From contig JAUWIQ010000105.1 in the NCBI GenBank assembly GCA_030605285.1, positions 1 to 6,964 of the forward strand: a stretch of DNA of 6,964 bases, in the 5' to 3' direction. This stretch comes from Planctomycetota bacterium. Lineage in GTDB: Bacteria > Planctomycetota > Planctomycetia > Pirellulales > UBA7805. Both the position numbers and the translations under genes were made by a program. The notes under the pieces are model-generated. The model had not been told where the DNA came from. It saw only the letters and a program-made list of their open reading frames with translations, and made no database searches. How positions within the stretch are numbered: the stretch's first letter is position 1; every line of letters begins with the position of its first letter. Shown here in pieces: positions 6,290 through 6,964 of this stretch.

Positions 6290-6964
6290 ATGGGTCTTAT
6301 CGATCGCTATCTGCTGCGGCAGTTTTTAGGAATATTCTTCGTATTTTTTCTGAGTCTGTTCGGCCTTTTTGTTGTTGGCGATACCGTAAATAATTTTGGC
6401 GAATTTAATCAATACGCCCGATCTCATGGGGGCATGCTGAAAGTCCTTGCGGAATATTATGGCTTCCGGTCGCTGATGTTTTTTGACTGGATGAATTCCT
6501 TACTTGTGTTGGTTGCGGCGATGTTTACGATCGCCTCGTTTCGACGCCACAATGAAATGACCGCTCTGATGGCAGCAGGCATTCGCAATGCCCGTCTGGT
6601 TCGACCCATCTTGATTGCCGCGGGCGTCCTGGTGCTGCTGTCCGTGGTCAACCGCGAGTTGTTGCTCCCCGCAGTGCGCGGACAATTGACTACGAACTTT
6701 CAGAATATGGGTACCAAAAAGATGCGGACAATCACGCCGATTTACGACAACCAGACCGACATTTTACTGAGTGGCTCCGGCGTGCTTCTCCAGTCCAAGA
6801 AAATCAAGAACCCTAATTTCTTTTTGCCTCGATCTCTGGATTACTATGGACCACAATTGATTGCCGACGAGGCAATTTATCAGACAGGGCTGAAAGATCG
6901 GCCACAAGGCTATTTACTTGTGGGTGTCAGTCAACCTGAAGGTCTCGCGAAGCTGGCCTCCTTA
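6290..6964 (+). CDS. LptF/LptG family permease, N-terminal part, cut by the right window edge
   Basis: LptF and LptG are the inner-membrane subunits that, with the LptB ATPase, pull lipopolysaccharide from the inner membrane into the Lpt bridge. The visible 225 residues begin MGLIDRYLLRQFLGIFF, a typical family start (LxxYxxxxF pattern). Membrane segments lie at about 12-33, 62-84 and 102-120. The cytoplasmic coupling segment RRHNEMTALMAAGI (85-98) between the second and third is the family hallmark, and NRELLLPAVR (121-130) leads into the periplasmic beta-jellyroll region, of which about 95 residues are present. The frame is open to the last base, so the C-terminal membrane segments are outside the window. 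I cannot tell LptF from LptG on this half. It is translationally coupled to the aminotransferase. An alternative start at 6284 would add two residues. The presence of this family agrees with a diderm envelope. Confidence 0.9.
   Translation, partial: MGLIDRYLLRQFLGIFFVFFLSLFGLFVVGDTVNNFGEFNQYARSHGGMLKVLAEYYGFRSLMFFDWMNSLLVLVAAMFTIASFRRHNEMTALMAAGIRNARLVRPILIAAGVLVLLSVVNRELLLPAVRGQLTTNFQNMGTKKMRTITPIYDNQTDILLSGSGVLLQSKKIKNPNFFLPRSLDYYGPQLIADEAIYQTGLKDRPQGYLLVGVSQPEGLAKLASL

Noticed and set aside
1..6964. Defence island, CRISPR array, transposon or other mobile system
   Set aside because: I saw no repeats in array form, no transposase or integrase motifs, no terminal inverted repeats, and gene content that is housekeeping or lineage-core throughout.

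Overview
The window looks like ordinary chromosomal DNA of a planctomycete, most likely a Pirellula/Rhodopirellula-type bacterium. The main clue is the first complete gene, which I recognise as a secreted DUF1598-type protein, a family found essentially only in planctomycetes. Mid-range GC, long single-gene transcription units and weak or absent Shine-Dalgarno sites on several genes fit this. The lineage is inferred from gene content, not from a marker gene.

Layout from left to right. (a) Bases 1-73 probably hold the first 24 codons of a minus-strand membrane protein that runs off the left edge. (b) Bases 74-439 are a divergent intergenic stretch with a candidate promoter, a short inverted repeat and a strong bulged hairpin in the leader of the next gene. 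(c) Bases 440-1813 (+) encode the exported DUF1598-type protein. (d) It converges on a minus-strand pair: hemC (porphobilinogen deaminase, 1884-2819), preceded on its strand by a DUF502 membrane protein (2894-3847) whose loop between the two membrane segments is unusually long. (e) Further upstream on the minus strand is a ComF-family phosphoribosyltransferase-like protein (4046-4843). (f) Divergent from it, on the plus strand, is a PLP-dependent aminotransferase (4989-6287), tightly coupled to an LptF/LptG-family lipopolysaccharide-export permease (6290 to the right edge, truncated).

The genes do not form one obvious pathway. They read as housekeeping or lineage-core genes: tetrapyrrole synthesis (hemC), envelope functions (DUF502, LptF/G and the secreted DUF1598 protein), amino-acid metabolism (aminotransferase) and a DNA-uptake-type accessory protein (ComF). 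The two best-supported co-transcribed pairs are DUF502-hemC and aminotransferase-LptF/G.

I found no mobile element, CRISPR array, tRNA or rRNA, and no sign of a new defence or mobile system. The points worth a second look are the leader hairpin, two palindromes upstream of genes, the DUF502 insert, the altered NPTG-type motif in the aminotransferase, and the uncharacterised DUF1598 protein.
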